From NCBI GenBank assembly GCA_900539735.1, contig UQDE01000026.1, positions 1-33,276 of the forward strand: a DNA stretch of 33,276 bases, read 5' to 3'. The notes beneath the pieces were generated by a model that searched no databases, was not told the DNA's origin, and saw only the letters and a program-made list of their open reading frames with translations. The translations under genes and the position numbers were made by a program. Every line of letters begins with the position of its first letter. Positions within the stretch are counted from its first letter, which is position 1. Positions 1 to 7,449 of the stretch are shown here, in pieces. Source of the stretch: an uncultured Collinsella sp. (GTDB lineage: Bacteria; Actinomycetota; Coriobacteriia; Coriobacteriales; Coriobacteriaceae).

Positions 1-12
1 GGTCGGAGGGGT

Positions 13-92
13 GGCTTTGTAAAGCCGTTTGTCTCCACCCGCGTAGCGGGTGGTTCAAAGCTGGCCGCTGCGCGGCCAGCAGACTAAAGTCT
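13..92. repeat. Cluster of four short hairpins at the left edge
   Basis: Four perfect inverted repeats follow one another: 13-18 with 21-26 (GGCTTT), 35-42 with 46-53 (CCACCCGC), 61-68 with 72-79 (CTGGCCGC) and 81-85 with 88-92 (AGACT). Loops are only 2-3 nt. No ORF with a plausible start and RBS fits here. Runs of short-loop hairpins are typical of the ends of IS200/IS605-type elements and of REP-like repeats, but the window begins here and no transposase is visible. The right edge of the window has a similar CCACCC hairpin (33229-33270). Confidence 0.55.
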
Positions 93-99
93 TGAATGC

Positions 100-133
100 A
101 AAAAGGGATCCGTCCATTGCGGACGGATCCCTT
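100..133 (-). terminator. Intrinsic terminator of rpsA
   Basis: A perfect 13-bp inverted repeat (103-115 with 121-133, arm AAGGGATCCGTCC, 5-nt loop) is followed on the minus strand by five T. It lies about 25 nt past the rpsA stop codon. This is a textbook Rho-independent terminator. Confidence 0.9.
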
Positions 134-157
134 AAAACAAGTGATCGTCAAACCGAT

Positions 158-1324
158 TTACTCGGCGTCGGTCTCCTCGTCCTTCTTCTCGGAAGGCAGC
201 GGGGTGACCTCGATCTCGACGCCCAGAGTCTCAGCAGCGGACTTCATGGACAGGGAGATACGACGACGGTCGAGGTCGATCTCCATGACCTTGACCTGAA
301 CCTTGTCGCCCACGTGGGTGACCTGAGAAGGCTGATCGACGTGCTTGTTGGCCATCTCGGAAATGTGCACCAGGCCCTCGATGCCCTCGCCCAGGTCGAC
401 GAAAGCGCCGAACGGGACAAGCTTGGTCACAGTGCCCTCGACGATAGCGCCGACGGGGTACTTCTTGACCAGTGCGCGCCACGGATCCTCGGTGGTCTGC
501 TTGAGACCAAGGGAGATGCGCTCGCGGTTGAGATCGACGTCGAGAACCTCAACCTCGACCTCCTGGCCGACCTTGACAACCTCGGAAGGATGGTTGACGT
601 GGTTCCAGGAGAGCTCGGAGATGTGGATGAGGCCGTCGATACCGCCGAGGTCGACGAAGGCGCCGAAGTCAACGATGGAGGAAACGGTGCCCTGGAGACG
701 CATGCCAGACTTGAGCTTGGACAGAATCTCGGAGCGCTCGGCCTTACGGGACTCCTCAAGCACGACGCGACGAGAGAGGACGACGTTGTTGCGGTTGCGG
801 TCCATCTCGATGACGCGGGCCTCGATGCGGGTGCCCATGTAGGAGGTGAGGTCCTTGACGCGACGGAGGTCGACGAGGGAAGCGGGCAGGAAGCCACGCA
901 GGCCGATGTCGAGGATCAGGCCGCCCTTGACAACCTCGATAACCTCGCCCTCGACGTTCTCGCCGGAGTTGAACTTCTCCTCGATGCGGTTCCAAGCACG
1001 CTCGTACTCGGCACGCTTCTTGGACAGAACCAGACGACCGTCCTTGTCCTCCTTCTGGAGAACCAGAGCCTCGATGGGATCACCGAGTGCAACGATGTCT
1101 GCAGGGTTAGCGTCCTTGCGGATGGACAGCTCGCGGACCGGGATAACGCCCTCGGACTTGAATCCGATGTCAACGAGCACCTCGTCATGCTCGATCTTAA
1201 CGACAGTGCCGTTAACGAGATCGCCCTCATCAAAGTCGGTAATCGTACCGTCGATGAGGTTGTTCATCTCCTCCTCGTTGACATCGTCAAGAGAGAAAAT
1301 GGACGAGTTCTGAATCTCACTCAA
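158..1324 (-). CDS. rpsA: 30S ribosomal protein S1 (four S1 domains)
   Basis: Ribosomal protein S1 binds mRNA on the 30S subunit and helps recruit and unfold messages. The 388-aa product shows four consecutive S1 OB-fold repeats, at about residues 33-102, 120-183, 204-272 and 289-358. The two best conserved repeats carry the FGAFVDLG...GLVHISE signature. The C-terminal tail is acidic. Four domains is the short form usual in Gram-positive bacteria, against six in E. coli. The start is a TTG (1322-1324) preceded by GAAAGGGG at good spacing; no ATG fits better. The gene appears monocistronic, with a promoter candidate about 130 nt upstream and a strong terminator just downstream. The 5' leader of roughly 120 nt leaves room for control of translation, but I identify no known leader motif. 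Confidence 0.95.
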   Translation of the reverse strand: MSEIQNSSIFSLDDVNEEEMNNLIDGTITDFDEGDLVNGTVVKIEHDEVLVDIGFKSEGVIPVRELSIRKDANPADIVALGDPIEALVLQKEDKDGRLVLSKKRAEYERAWNRIEEKFNSGENVEGEVIEVVKGGLILDIGLRGFLPASLVDLRRVKDLTSYMGTRIEARVIEMDRNRNNVVLSRRVVLEESRKAERSEILSKLKSGMRLQGTVSSIVDFGAFVDLGGIDGLIHISELSWNHVNHPSEVVKVGQEVEVEVLDVDLNRERISLGLKQTTEDPWRALVKKYPVGAIVEGTVTKLVPFGAFVDLGEGIEGLVHISEMANKHVDQPSQVTHVGDKVQVKVMEIDLDRRRISLSMKSAAETLGVEIEVTPLPSEKKDEETDAE

Positions 1325-1455
1325 AGGTGGACCCCTTTCGAACTACGGGGCCCCGATTGCTAGGACCTACAGAAGGGTGCGACAAGCACACAACGTTTAG
1401 GAACACTCGGGAGCCGACAGATACTAATGTGACGCTTATGCAATCACGTTCGTAT

Positions 1456-1484
1456 AGATTACGGGGAAATCATTTCGATTTCAA
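1456..1484 (-). promoter_or_regulatory. Probable sigma-70-type promoter of rpsA
   Basis: On the minus strand TTGAAA (1479-1484) and TAATCT (1456-1461) are separated by exactly 17 bp. This predicts an rpsA leader of about 120 nt. It is the best -35/-10 pair in this gap. Confidence 0.5.
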
Positions 1485-1528
1485 GCGTGAACTGCGATTT
1501 TTTACTCGTATGGAGACTTTTTCGCAAT

Positions 1529-1552
1529 CTTATGGACGACCGTCCCCATAAG
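1529..1552. repeat. Inverted repeat upstream of the HAD gene
   Basis: CTTATGG (1529-1535) pairs with CCATAAG (1546-1552) around a 10-nt centre. It lies in the 315-bp divergent gap between rpsA and the HAD gene, about 90 bp before the HAD start. It could be an operator or a small hairpin. I could not find a convincing promoter for the HAD gene and see nothing else in this gap apart from the rpsA promoter. Confidence 0.3.
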
Positions 1553-1639
1553 CTGACGATAGGCAGTTAGGCATACGGCTTTGGGGTAAAGTATCCGGAG
1601 CCAACGATTCTGGAACGATTTTTCGAGAAAGGTGCCCGC

Positions 1640-2398
1640 GTGCTCAAAGCAGTCGTTTTCGATATGGACGAGACGCTTCTTAGCATCAACCTCAACGCGT
1701 TCATCCTTCGCTATTTTAAGGATGTCTCGTCGATGCTCGCGGATATCGGTCGCCGCAGCCGCGGTGGCACGATGGCGCGCCTCGGCACCATCCTGGTCGA
1801 CCTCAACGCCAATCGCCGAAGCGGCACGGATAACCGCACCAATCTTGAGTTTTACCGCACCGAGGTTGAGCGCCGATGCGGCATCTGCCTCTCCGATCCC
1901 CTCATCTACGAGGCGTTTACCTACTACGACCGCGAAGTGCTTCCGTACAAGAACGACGATGTCATCAACGCCCACGCCATGCCGGGCGCACACGCCGCTC
2001 TCCAGGCCGTACAGGACGCAGGACTGCGCTGCGCGCTCTTTACCAACCCCAGCTTTCCCCAGGGGGCCATCGAGTGCCGCATGGGTTGGGGCGACCTGGC
2101 CGACGCCCCCTTTGAGCTCGTCACGCACATGGGAAACACCACCCGCTGCAAGCCCGATGCCACCTACTATCTCGAGCAGCTTCAGGTGATGGGACTCGAG
2201 CCACACGAGGTCCTTATGGTGGGCAACGATCCCAGGCGCGACTTCCCCAGCCCCGCCTGCGGCATTCAAACTGCCTATGTTGGCCAGGGAAAACCCGGCC
2301 GAGCCACCTGGCACGGAACCATGGAAGACTTCGCCCGCGATTTCAACGCCGTAGTAGAAGCCTTCTACGAACACCAAGTAGCCGACGAACTGTCATAG
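1640..2398 (+). CDS. HAD-superfamily hydrolase (phosphatase), unknown substrate
   Basis: The 252-aa product has the full set of haloacid dehalogenase motifs. Motif I is DMDET, with nucleophile D8 and D10. Motif II is T135 in LFTNP, the motif III lysine is K171 in CKPDATYY, and motif IV is GNDPRRD, with D197 and D201. A helical cap of about 90 residues between motifs I and II makes it a C1-cap member of the phosphoglycolate phosphatase/YjjG type. It is probably a soluble Mg-dependent phosphatase of a small metabolite; the substrate cannot be read from sequence. The start is GTG at 1640, chosen because GAGAAAGG lies at good spacing and because motif I must be close to the N-terminus. It stands alone, divergent from rpsA and convergent with the desulfidase-like gene. 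Confidence 0.85.
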   Translation: MLKAVVFDMDETLLSINLNAFILRYFKDVSSMLADIGRRSRGGTMARLGTILVDLNANRRSGTDNRTNLEFYRTEVERRCGICLSDPLIYEAFTYYDREVLPYKNDDVINAHAMPGAHAALQAVQDAGLRCALFTNPSFPQGAIECRMGWGDLADAPFELVTHMGNTTRCKPDATYYLEQLQVMGLEPHEVLMVGNDPRRDFPSPACGIQTAYVGQGKPGRATWHGTMEDFARDFNAVVEAFYEHQVADELS

Positions 2399-2439
2399 GA
2401 CCCCTCCCACCAAACAAAATAGCGCCGCAGGTTGAGAAA

Positions 2440-2472
2440 AATGTGACAAATAGACCGTCCCTTTGTCACATT
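2440..2472. repeat. Palindromic element, GTGACAAA type
   Basis: A perfect 11-bp inverted repeat: AATGTGACAAA at 2440-2450 and its complement at 2462-2472, with an 11-nt centre. On the minus strand the centre begins GGGACGG. It resembles the element at 18850-18876, which also has ACAAAGGG(G)AC(A/G)G inside a CAAA/TTTG palindrome. There is no T-run typical of a terminator. Confidence 0.6.
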
Positions 2473-2509
2473 ACAAAGACAACGCCGATGTTATGGCAAC
2501 GACAGCGAA

Positions 2510-2606
2510 AGCCCGCCAGAGCGAGCAAGGTGACTTGAAACAAGGCGGCATTGACCTTCTGGTCATGCCGCCGAAGTTGAAAGGCAGATTGCCGCTCTGG
2601 CGGGCT
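2510..2606. repeat. Two-level stem-loop element of 97 nt
   Basis: The outer stem is a perfect 14-bp repeat (2510-2523 with 2593-2606, arm AGCCCGCCAGAGCG). Inside it a second hairpin pairs 2534-2546 with 2551-2562 (GGCGGCA and TGACC sub-stems with one bulged base, 4-nt loop). The single-stranded shoulders contain ACTTGAAACAAGG on the left and AAGTTGAAAGGCAG on the right. It lies between the convergent HAD and desulfidase-like genes. It may be a structured RNA or a palindromic repeat; nothing in it codes. Confidence 0.65.
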
Positions 2607-2621
2607 TGCAGCGTCGGCCGG

Positions 2622-2645
2622 TCCGCCGTTCGGTAGAACGGCGGA
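2622..2645. terminator. GC-rich hairpin at the 3' end of the desulfidase-like gene
   Basis: A perfect 10-bp stem (TCCGCCGTTC, 2622-2631 with 2636-2645) closes a GGTA loop, 8 nt beyond the stop of the minus-strand gene. There is no T-run on either side, so termination by this hairpin alone is uncertain. Confidence 0.4.
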
Positions 2646-2653
2646 ACCAATAA

Positions 2654-3973
2654 CTAACAGACTCGAGTCTTGCCGATCATAATGTTGAGGATCTCGACGT
2701 CGGTGTCTTTCATGCCCACACGGCCCACATAGCCCATACTGGCGATTGTCTGCTCGACGGTATCCTGGATCAGGCCCTCGCCGGCACGGAAGCCGCGACC
2801 CTGCATAGCCATATCGTGGCCCAGAATCGCCGCATCAACGGCAGCCGAGATCTTGGCGGCACAGCTCGCCTTGGCGCCGTCGCACACGATGCCGCCCACG
2901 TTGCCAAGCGTATTCGATACCGTCGCGCCAATCTGCTCGCGCGTGCCACCGCACAGCCAGGTAATGGCTGCGCCGGCACCACACGCGGCGCAAATCGCAC
3001 CGCAAAACGCCGAGAGCGCACCAATATAGCTCTTGATATGCACGGCGATAAGATCGGACAGTATCACGGCGCGCACCAGGCGCTCGTGGTCGCAGCGCAG
3101 GTACTCGGCATACTCCATAACGGGCAATGCGCAGGTAATGCCCTGATTGCCCGAGCCGCAAACAATGGCGACCGGCAGCGCGCAGCCGTTCATACGCGCG
3201 TCGGACCCGGCAGCCGCACGGGCGCGGGCACGGCAGGCGACGTCATCGGCACGAGCACCCAGCAGCGTACGGCCGACCTCGGCGCCCCAAGCGTGCGCCA
3301 GGCCCTCGGCGCTGATCGCGCCGTTCAGCTCAATCTGACGCTCAACGGCAGCGCGGGCACCATCGATGTCGCCGTCCTCGATAAAGTCGATGATGGACTC
3401 AATCGACACGGGCGTGTCAGCGCTATCTGCCGCACGCTCGGCCACAACGCGCTCGGCGCAGGCGGCACACTCCCCCGCCGACTTGCCGCATACCGGAATA
3501 CCGTCGAGCGTATGGCACGTGACATTAGTGTGGTGGTCGGTAATCTCGACGACCGCGGTATGGCCCCCGGCTGTAGCAGTCACCTTGATGTAGAGGTTAG
3601 GCACACCCTCGACAAGCGACACATCGCAGTAGTCCGTATCAGCAAGCAGCTCGGCCACGCGGGCGCGATCCGCGTCATCGACACTCTCGAGCACCTCGAG
3701 CGCGCTCTTGGCGTCGCCGCCCACGGCACCCAGCACGGCCGCCGCTTCAATACCGTGCATACCGCCCGAGTTGGGCACGGTCACGCTCTTAACGTTCTTG
3801 ATGATGTTGCCCGAGCAGGCGACATCCATATGATCGGGTTCGCAACCGAGCGTCTGGCTCGCCAGCGCCGCTGCATAGGCAACGGCAATAGGCTCGGTGC
3901 AGCCGAGCGCACAGACAAGCTCGCGGTTCAAAACATCGCAAAACGCGGTATCACGAAGGGAATCGGCAGACAT
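2654..3973 (-). CDS. L-cysteine desulfidase / UPF0597 (CyuA/YhaM-like) Fe-S protein
   Basis: The 439-aa protein matches the serine dehydratase-alpha-like family that includes archaeal L-cysteine desulfidase and E. coli CyuA (YhaM). These enzymes use a labile 4Fe-4S cluster to release sulfide, ammonia and pyruvate from cysteine. Visible support: the N-terminal ALGCTEP motif with the presumed key cysteine near residue 24, the SGNIIKNVKSV.VPN segment after it, the GSGNQG motif near 272, and the cysteine-rich C-terminal part (CGAICAACGAG and later CDGAKASC) that supplies cluster ligands in the family. Length is normal. The ATG at 3973 has AGGAGA 8 nt upstream. Fe-S L-serine dehydratase is the main alternative; substrate choice cannot be settled from sequence. 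No transporter gene such as cyuP is adjacent. Confidence 0.85.
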   Translation of the reverse strand: MSADSLRDTAFCDVLNRELVCALGCTEPIAVAYAAALASQTLGCEPDHMDVACSGNIIKNVKSVTVPNSGGMHGIEAAAVLGAVGGDAKSALEVLESVDDADRARVAELLADTDYCDVSLVEGVPNLYIKVTATAGGHTAVVEITDHHTNVTCHTLDGIPVCGKSAGECAACAERVVAERAADSADTPVSIESIIDFIEDGDIDGARAAVERQIELNGAISAEGLAHAWGAEVGRTLLGARADDVACRARARAAAGSDARMNGCALPVAIVCGSGNQGITCALPVMEYAEYLRCDHERLVRAVILSDLIAVHIKSYIGALSAFCGAICAACGAGAAITWLCGGTREQIGATVSNTLGNVGGIVCDGAKASCAAKISAAVDAAILGHDMAMQGRGFRAGEGLIQDTVEQTIASMGYVGRVGMKDTDVEILNIMIGKTRVC

Positions 3974-4009
3974 AGGTATCTCCTACTTGTATAACGGGCT
4001 GGACTCTCA

Positions 4010-4039
4010 AGAATAGTTAGCTCTTTTATTTGATAACAA
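4010..4039 (-). promoter_or_regulatory. Candidate promoter of the desulfidase-like gene
   Basis: On the minus strand TTGTTA (4034-4039) and TATTCT (4010-4015) are 18 bp apart, placing the start of transcription about 30 nt before the ATG. Matches are moderate. Confidence 0.35.
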
Positions 4040-4178
4040 TGCATCAAAAACCGCAACCATGGTTCCGACGGACGGCGTTCAAGCGCAATCTGACGGCATT
4101 CATTCATGCGAAGCCGGTCTTGTCGCATGCTAAAGCGTTTGACCAAAAAACGTCCGAGCGTTTACGCAAAAGTCGCGC

Positions 4179-4184
4179 TATCAT
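4179..4184 (+). promoter_or_regulatory. Candidate -10 box of rpiB
   Basis: TATCAT matches five of six consensus bases and lies about 60 nt before the rpiB start. No good -35 hexamer is found at 16-18 bp, so this is tentative. Confidence 0.3.
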
Positions 4185-4244
4185 GCAGTCGAACGCGGTA
4201 AAACCTTTAGCAATTCCGCCGCACGGACCAGAGAGGAACCACTC

Positions 4245-4712
4245 ATGAAGATTGGTATCGGCAACGACCATGCCGCCGTCGAGCTCAAGAACATCATCTC
4301 CGAGCACCTGAAGGAGCGCGGCTGCGAGGTCGTGAACTTTGGCACCGACACCTCCGAGAGCTTTGACTACCCCATCGCCGGATACAAGGTGGGTAAGGCC
4401 GTTGCCAACGGCGACGTCGACCTGGGCATCCTCATCTGTGGCACCGGTGTCGGAATTAGCCTGGCTGCCAACAAGGTCGAGGGCGTACGCGCCGTCGTGT
4501 GCTCCGAACCCTTCAGCGCTAAGCTCTCGCGCATGCACAACAATACCAACGTGCTCGCCTTTGGCGCCCGCGTCGTGGGCTCCGAGCTCGCCAAGATGAT
4601 CGTCGACGAGTGGCTCGACGCCGAGTTTGAGGGCGGCCGCCACGAGCGTCGCGTTAACCTCCTCAACGAGATCGACCACACGCGCGGCCTCAAGGTCGTC
4701 GACGAGGCCTAA
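4245..4712 (+). CDS. rpiB: Ribose-5-phosphate isomerase B (RpiB/LacAB family)
   Basis: RpiB interconverts ribose 5-phosphate and ribulose 5-phosphate in the non-oxidative pentose phosphate pathway. The 155-aa product has the family layout: IGNDHAA at the N-terminus (usually GSDHAG), the active-site cysteine in ICGTGVGIS near residue 66, VRAVVC, and the LSRMHNNTNVLAFGARVVG block that binds phosphate. Length is typical. ATG at 4245 has AGAGAGG about 6 nt upstream. The gene stands alone and is convergent with ndk, with a terminator on each side of the junction. The allied RpiB-fold sugar isomerases (LacA/LacB) are the alternative, but no tagatose pathway genes are near. Confidence 0.93.
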   Translation: MKIGIGNDHAAVELKNIISEHLKERGCEVVNFGTDTSESFDYPIAGYKVGKAVANGDVDLGILICGTGVGISLAANKVEGVRAVVCSEPFSAKLSRMHNNTNVLAFGARVVGSELAKMIVDEWLDAEFEGGRHERRVNLLNEIDHTRGLKVVDEA

Positions 4713-4739
4713 AGACCTACAAAGCCATACGCTAACGCC

Positions 4740-4780
4740 AGCCCCCGCCCGGAAGAAACATCCGGACGGGGGCTCTTTAG
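4740..4780 (+). terminator. Terminator of rpiB
   Basis: Stem 4740-4753 with 4761-4774 (AGCCCCCG and CCGGA blocks, one C-A mismatch, 7-nt loop) is followed by CTTTAG. It starts 28 nt after the rpiB stop. Confidence 0.75.
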
Positions 4781-4811
4781 TAGATTTCTAAGCGGTTACC
4801 AAAAATCTACT
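4779..4811. repeat. AGTAGATTT inverted repeat
   Basis: AGTAGATTT (4779-4787) and its exact complement (4803-4811) flank a 15-nt centre that itself contains GGTTACC. It sits between the back-to-back rpiB and ndk terminators and is not needed for either of them. Confidence 0.5.
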
Positions 4812-4816
4812 GGAAT

Positions 4817-4851
4817 AAAAAGGGCGCCGCGGATGGAGTTCCGCGGCGCCC
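4817..4851 (-). terminator. Intrinsic terminator of ndk
   Basis: A perfect 12-bp stem (GGGCGCCGCGGA, 4822-4833 with 4840-4851, 6-nt loop) is followed on the minus strand by TTTTTATT. It lies about 40 nt past the ndk stop. Confidence 0.92.
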
Positions 4852-4889
4852 AAGCCACACGCTAACAGCTTTAAGGAGTCAAAGCTGGT

Positions 4890-5294
4890 TTAGCCAAAGA
4901 AGCGCTTGATCTCGATCTCGGCGTTCTCCAGGCAGTCGGATCCGTGGATCACGTTGGCGTTGACATCGACAGCGAAGTCGCCGCGAATGGTGCCGGGGGC
5001 AGCATCAAGCGGGTTGGTAGCGCCCATAAGGGTGCGCATCTTGGAGACAGCGGAGAGACCGGAAACGACCATCTTGACGACCGGGCCGCTCGTCATAAAG
5101 TCGCAGAGACCGCCAAAGAAGGGCTTGTCGGCCAGATGGGCGTAGTGTTCCTCGACGGTAGCGCGCTCGAGTGTGGTCATCTCCATGCGCTCGATGACAA
5201 GGCCGCTACGCTCAATGCGAGCGACGATCTCGCCGATCTTGCGGTCGCGCACAGCGTCGGGCTTAATCATGATGAAGGTCTTCTCGATAGCCAT
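4890..5294 (-). CDS. ndk: Nucleoside diphosphate kinase
   Basis: Ndk moves the terminal phosphate of ATP to other (d)NDPs through a phosphohistidine and balances nucleotide pools. The 134-aa product has the family N-terminus (EKTFIMIKPDAV), the KPFF and SGPVV segments, R.LMGATNP, the PGTIRGDFA loop and the active-site histidine in NVIHGSD. The residue after GSD is Cys where most homologues have Ser. The start ATG at 5294 was chosen over a longer reading to 5336: it gives the family's usual start, and GAAAGG lies 8 nt upstream. It appears monocistronic with its own terminator. Confidence 0.96.
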   Translation of the reverse strand: MAIEKTFIMIKPDAVRDRKIGEIVARIERSGLVIERMEMTTLERATVEEHYAHLADKPFFGGLCDFMTSGPVVKMVVSGLSAVSKMRTLMGATNPLDAAPGTIRGDFAVDVNANVIHGSDCLENAEIEIKRFFG

Positions 5295-5360
5295 AAAGTA
5301 GCCTTTCAAGTAGGTTCGCGCGTGCCCAAGTCCCATTCCGGCACCCGCCTGGACTGCATC

Positions 5361-5389
5361 GTAACAGAGTTTTAGCTGCAGTTAAACAA
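5361..5389 (-). promoter_or_regulatory. Weak candidate promoter of ndk, in a gene-free gap
   Basis: TTGTTT (5384-5389) and TGTTAC (5361-5366) on the minus strand are 17 bp apart, but both match consensus poorly. The whole gap 5295-5678 (384 bp) holds this candidate, the argH terminator at 5595-5627 and no credible ORF. I see nothing else in it. Confidence 0.25.
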
Positions 5390-5594
5390 AAAGCTGTTTA
5401 TTGAAACGCTACAATTTATTAAAGCGCTCCATATGTGTCACTTCTGTTTCGAAGCCCGACTAGAGTACCATCCGAACGCCCATCAACCGCATCGAACCGA
5501 GCAGACGGTCGGTTGCCGCCTGTGAACGTACCCCCTTCACAACCTGCCCAAAGGTCCTACAGAAGTTCTCGACACGCCCCTCCCCCATAGCAAC

Positions 5595-5627
5595 AAAATA
5601 CGGGCGCCCGCACCAGCAGACACCCGT
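5595..5627 (-). terminator. Probable terminator of argH
   Basis: On the minus strand ACGGGTG pairs with CGCCCGT (one G-T wobble) around a 14-nt loop and is followed by ATTTTG, about 50 nt beyond the argH stop. The stem is short, so confidence is moderate. Confidence 0.5.
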
Positions 5628-5678
5628 AAATCAAAAACGATTTATTAATAAATGGCCAAAACGGCTTCAGCTAAACCC

Positions 5679-7109
5679 CTACTTTATCCCGTGGCCCATC
5701 TCGACGACCTTAGTCAGCGATCCAAATACGCCCTCGTCGGCCACGAGCTGCGCCTCGGCACGCTGCAGCTGCACGGCAACGGCGGCAGGGGCGGTGCCGC
5801 CCTCGGTCATGCGCGCGGCGACAATCGACGGGATGTCGAGCGCCTCGGTAATATCGTGCTCAAAGAGCGGGCTTGCCTCCTGGAACACCTCAAACGGCAG
5901 GTCCTCAAGATTGCAGCCGCGCTTCTCACACATCAGGACCAGATGGCCCACTACGGCATGTGCCTCGCGGAACGGCAGACCACGTTTGGCCAGGTAATCG
6001 GCAACATCGGTGGCGGCAAGGTGCCCCACGCCGCACTCGCGCGCCATGGCATCCTCGTTGACAGTCCAAGTCGAAATCATACCGGCCATAACGGACAGGC
6101 ACTGCGTGAGCGTGTGAGCGGTATCGAGCGCGCCCTCCTTGTCCTCCTGCAAGTCCTTGTTATAAGCAAGCGGCAGGCCCTTCATGGTCACGAGCAGCTG
6201 CACCAGATTGCCATAGACTCGGCCGCTCTTGCCGCGGATAAGCTCGGCAAAGTCGGGGTTCTTCTTCTGCGGCATGATGGACGAGCCGGTGGCGTACGAG
6301 TCGGAAAGCGTGATAAAGCCAAATTCGGAGCTCGACCATAGCACGATCTCCTCGGAAAGACGCGACAGGTGCATGGCCATGACGGAGCCGGCGTAATGCA
6401 GATCGAGCAGGAAATCACGGTCGGAAACCGCATCGAGCGAGTTGGGAATCACGCCCGCAAAGCCAAGTTCGGCAGCCGTCATCTGACGATCGAGCGGATA
6501 GCTCGTGCCGGCAAGCGCGGCAGCACCCAGCGGGCAGTTGTCGGCGGCATCAAAGGCGGCCTTCAGGCGTGTAAAGTCGCGCGCGAACATCCAGGAATAC
6601 GCCAGCAGATGATGCGAGAGCAGCACGGGCTGAGCATGCTGCATGTGCGTGTAGCCCGGCAGAATCACCTTGTCGTACTTCTTAGCCGCATCCACCAGCA
6701 CATGACGCAGCTCAAGATTGGCCTCCATGAGCTCCTTGGCCAGCGCCTTGACGCCCAGGCGCGTATCGGTCGCCACCTGGTCGTTACGCGAACGCCCGGT
6801 ATGCAGGCGCTTACCGGCCTCGCCGATGCGACGCGTCAGCTCGCTTTCGATGGACATGTGAATGTCCTCGTCGTTGATATCGAAGGTGAAGTTGCCGGCA
6901 TCGATATCCTGTTCGATTGCGGTCAGACCCTCGGCAATCGCCTGCTCGTCCTCAGCGCTGATAGTGCCCTGGGCCGCCAGCATCTTGGCATGTGCCTTAG
7001 ATCCGGCGATATCCTGCTTATAGAGATGTTTGTCGACCGGCAGCGACGCACCAAACTCCTGCGTGATCTCGGCCACGCCCGCCTCAAAACGACCGCCCCA
7101 AAGAGCCAT
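5679..7109 (-). CDS. argH: Argininosuccinate lyase
   Basis: ArgH splits argininosuccinate into arginine and fumarate, the last step of arginine synthesis. The 476-aa protein opens with ALWGGRFEAG and has HTGRSRNDQVATDTR, GYTHMQHAQPV and the fumarase/aspartase-superfamily signature GSSIMPQKKNPD, which carries the catalytic serine loop. Length is normal. The ATG at 7109 follows AAAGGAG by 8 nt; an in-frame TTG 21 nt upstream overlaps that RBS and is rejected. It lies downstream of argG in the same direction, but a hairpin terminator and a small ORF lie between them, so it may have its own promoter. I did not find a clear ARG box. Confidence 0.97.
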   Translation of the reverse strand: MALWGGRFEAGVAEITQEFGASLPVDKHLYKQDIAGSKAHAKMLAAQGTISAEDEQAIAEGLTAIEQDIDAGNFTFDINDEDIHMSIESELTRRIGEAGKRLHTGRSRNDQVATDTRLGVKALAKELMEANLELRHVLVDAAKKYDKVILPGYTHMQHAQPVLLSHHLLAYSWMFARDFTRLKAAFDAADNCPLGAAALAGTSYPLDRQMTAAELGFAGVIPNSLDAVSDRDFLLDLHYAGSVMAMHLSRLSEEIVLWSSSEFGFITLSDSYATGSSIMPQKKNPDFAELIRGKSGRVYGNLVQLLVTMKGLPLAYNKDLQEDKEGALDTAHTLTQCLSVMAGMISTWTVNEDAMARECGVGHLAATDVADYLAKRGLPFREAHAVVGHLVLMCEKRGCNLEDLPFEVFQEASPLFEHDITEALDIPSIVAARMTEGGTAPAAVAVQLQRAEAQLVADEGVFGSLTKVVEMGHGIK

Positions 7110-7227
7110 GGAACCGTCTCCTTTCTCCAAATACTAAAACAAGCGCCCAAAGCAATGCGCCCTGTCGCTAAAGCGATTTTTCAACCGCTAGTTTTACACA
7201 CTCCCTGCCGTAAGCGGGGCCATGTAG

Positions 7228-7398
7228 CTAATTTGCAAAGAAGTGACGCGCCATGCACTTGGCGCCCAACGTCTCCCTCCTGATGTTGCCCTGCGAACCA
7301 TCGATCCAGGCCTTCAGGCTCATAGGGACGTCCTCGACCTTTGCAGCATCGAACTCGGGCGCAAGGGCAAGTAAAGCATGCGCAATAGCATTGAACAT
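7228..7398 (-). CDS. Small ORF between argG and argH, 56 aa, unknown
   Basis: A 56-codon reading frame starts at ATG 7398 with GAGGAG about 8 nt upstream and stops with TAG at 7228. The product begins MFNAIAHALLALAPEFDA, has a hydrophobic N-terminal stretch, one Trp, and a basic C-terminal half (GNIRRETLGAKCMARHFF). I do not recognise a family. It lies after the argG terminator hairpin and about 120 nt before argH. The frame keeps the GC-rich third positions of its neighbours, which supports a real gene, but length alone is weak evidence. It could be an unrecognised small protein or an upstream peptide affecting argH. Confidence 0.5.
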   Translation of the reverse strand: MFNAIAHALLALAPEFDAAKVEDVPMSLKAWIDGSQGNIRRETLGAKCMARHFFAN

Positions 7399-7449
7399 AA
7401 TGGATACTCCTCATATATATAGGCGCAGAGCCGCCAAATTGATAGAAGG

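Noticed and set aside
50..1363. Long plus-strand frame of 437 codons over rpsA
   Set aside because: It is antisense to rpsA, has no RBS and its composition (Leu/Asp/Val-rich) is the mirror of the acidic S1 protein.
2816..3994. 392-codon plus-strand frame opposite the desulfidase-like gene
   Set aside because: Shadow frame of a GC-rich gene on the other strand; no family features and no start signal.
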